Below, piece after piece: positions 5,497-5,689 of a stretch of DNA of 5,689 bases (its first letter is position 1; every line of letters starts with the position of its first letter). A model generated the notes under the pieces. That model was not told the origin of the DNA. It ran no database searches and was given only the letters and a program-made list of their open reading frames with translations. Source of the DNA: Myxococcota bacterium (GTDB taxonomy: Bacteria; Myxococcota; Polyangia; GCA-2747355; JAKLHH01); NCBI GenBank assembly GCA_022710245.1, contig JAKLHH010000567.1, positions 1 to 5,689 of the forward strand, in the 5' to 3' direction. The translations under genes and the position numbers were made by a program.

Positions 5497-5689
5497 CTGT
5501 ACTGTCTCCCTCGCCACGTCGAGCCTGCCGCCGCTCCTGCAGCGCCGCGACGAGCGCCTCTGTCGGCAAGCTGCTCCAGTCGTTCAGGATCATGTCCTTG
5601 GCGGCCGCCTCACAAGCTCCAGTGATCTCGGCGTAGCTCAAGCCGGCGGCGGCTCGCGTGGCCTCTGACCAGTCGAGGTCCTTCGCGTT
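5486..5689 (-). CDS. ietA: AAA+ ATPase, C-terminal end (IetA-like), 5' part off window
   Basis: The frame is open from the window edge to TAG at 5486-5488, giving 67 residues. The centre, AAGLSYAEITGACEAAAKDM, is typical of the helical lid (sensor-2 side) of AAA+ ATPases, where GLS..EI..AC..AAKDA.L recurs. A charged tail follows (LQERRQARRGEGDSTGGR). The Walker motifs lie outside the window, so whether the ATPase is intact is unknown. Identification as IetA rests mainly on the position: it overlaps by 11 bases the start of an IetS-type S8 protease, and ATPase followed by protease is the standard IetAS order. In the Ti-plasmid ietAS module the pair was reported to act in plasmid stability and incompatibility, and related pairs were later listed as anti-phage systems. 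With the protease destroyed, this gene is an orphan partner. Confidence 0.75.
   Translation of the reverse strand, partial: NAKDLDWSEATRAAAGLSYAEITGACEAAAKDMILNDWSSLPTEALVAALQERRQARRGEGDSTGGR
5506..5510 (-). promoter_or_regulatory. Ribosome binding site of the ietS remnant inside the ATPase gene
   Basis: GGGAG on the minus strand lies within the last codons of the ATPase gene, 9 bases before the GTG at 5494-5496. It favours that GTG over the GTG at 5515-5517 and indicates the two genes were translated as a coupled pair. Confidence 0.5.

Noticed and set aside
1..5689. CRISPR array, tRNA/rRNA genes, insertion-sequence ends
   Set aside because: No regularly spaced repeats, no tRNA-like cloverleaf or rRNA sequence, and no transposase or terminal inverted repeats were seen by eye on either strand.

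Overview
The window is very GC-rich DNA with four conventional genes on the left (1-3876) and a decayed phage-defence locus on the right (3877-5689). Three of the four left-hand genes encode predicted lipoproteins. One of these joins a cysteine-rich module to a CAP/SCP domain with the ECPGW and VACGF signatures that I associate with myxobacteria. With the GC content, this suggests a member of Myxococcota, perhaps a Polyangiales/Sandaracinus-like lineage. That placement is inference: there is no rRNA or other phylogenetic marker here.

Left part, minus strand: a MobA/MocA-like nucleotidyltransferase (2196-2798) overlaps by 4 bases (ATGA) a ChaN/DUF399-type haem-binding lipoprotein with a C-terminal PDZ domain (934-2199). 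These two probably form a translationally coupled operon. After a 121-base gap comes the 5' part of a lipoprotein of the alpha-amylase family GH13 (1-812, running off the window edge). On the plus strand, divergent from the nucleotidyltransferase, is the CAP-domain lipoprotein (2983-3876). The nucleotidyltransferase and amylase genes lack a well-placed Shine-Dalgarno but have a -10-like hexamer 6-7 bases before the start codon, so both may be transcribed leaderless.

Right part, minus strand: this region is visibly less GC-rich, a sign of horizontal origin. From the right edge it holds the C-terminal end of an AAA+ ATPase that resembles IetA. The ATPase overlaps an S8 subtilisin-like protease of the IetS type. 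IetAS is a known ATPase-protease pair reported as a plasmid stability/toxin-antitoxin module and as an anti-phage system. Here the protease is broken twice. It has a one-base frameshift in a G/C homopolymer stretch and a large internal deletion that removes everything between the catalytic-His motif and the C-terminal beta domain, including the catalytic Ser. Just beyond its stop lies a stub that matches the N-terminus of AbiEii-family nucleotidyltransferase toxins and breaks off after about 30 residues. The right part therefore reads as a defence-island graveyard next to the chromosomal CAP gene. I found no intact, undescribed system. The main discoveries are the degenerate IetAS locus, the AbiEii stub and the possible leaderless starts.
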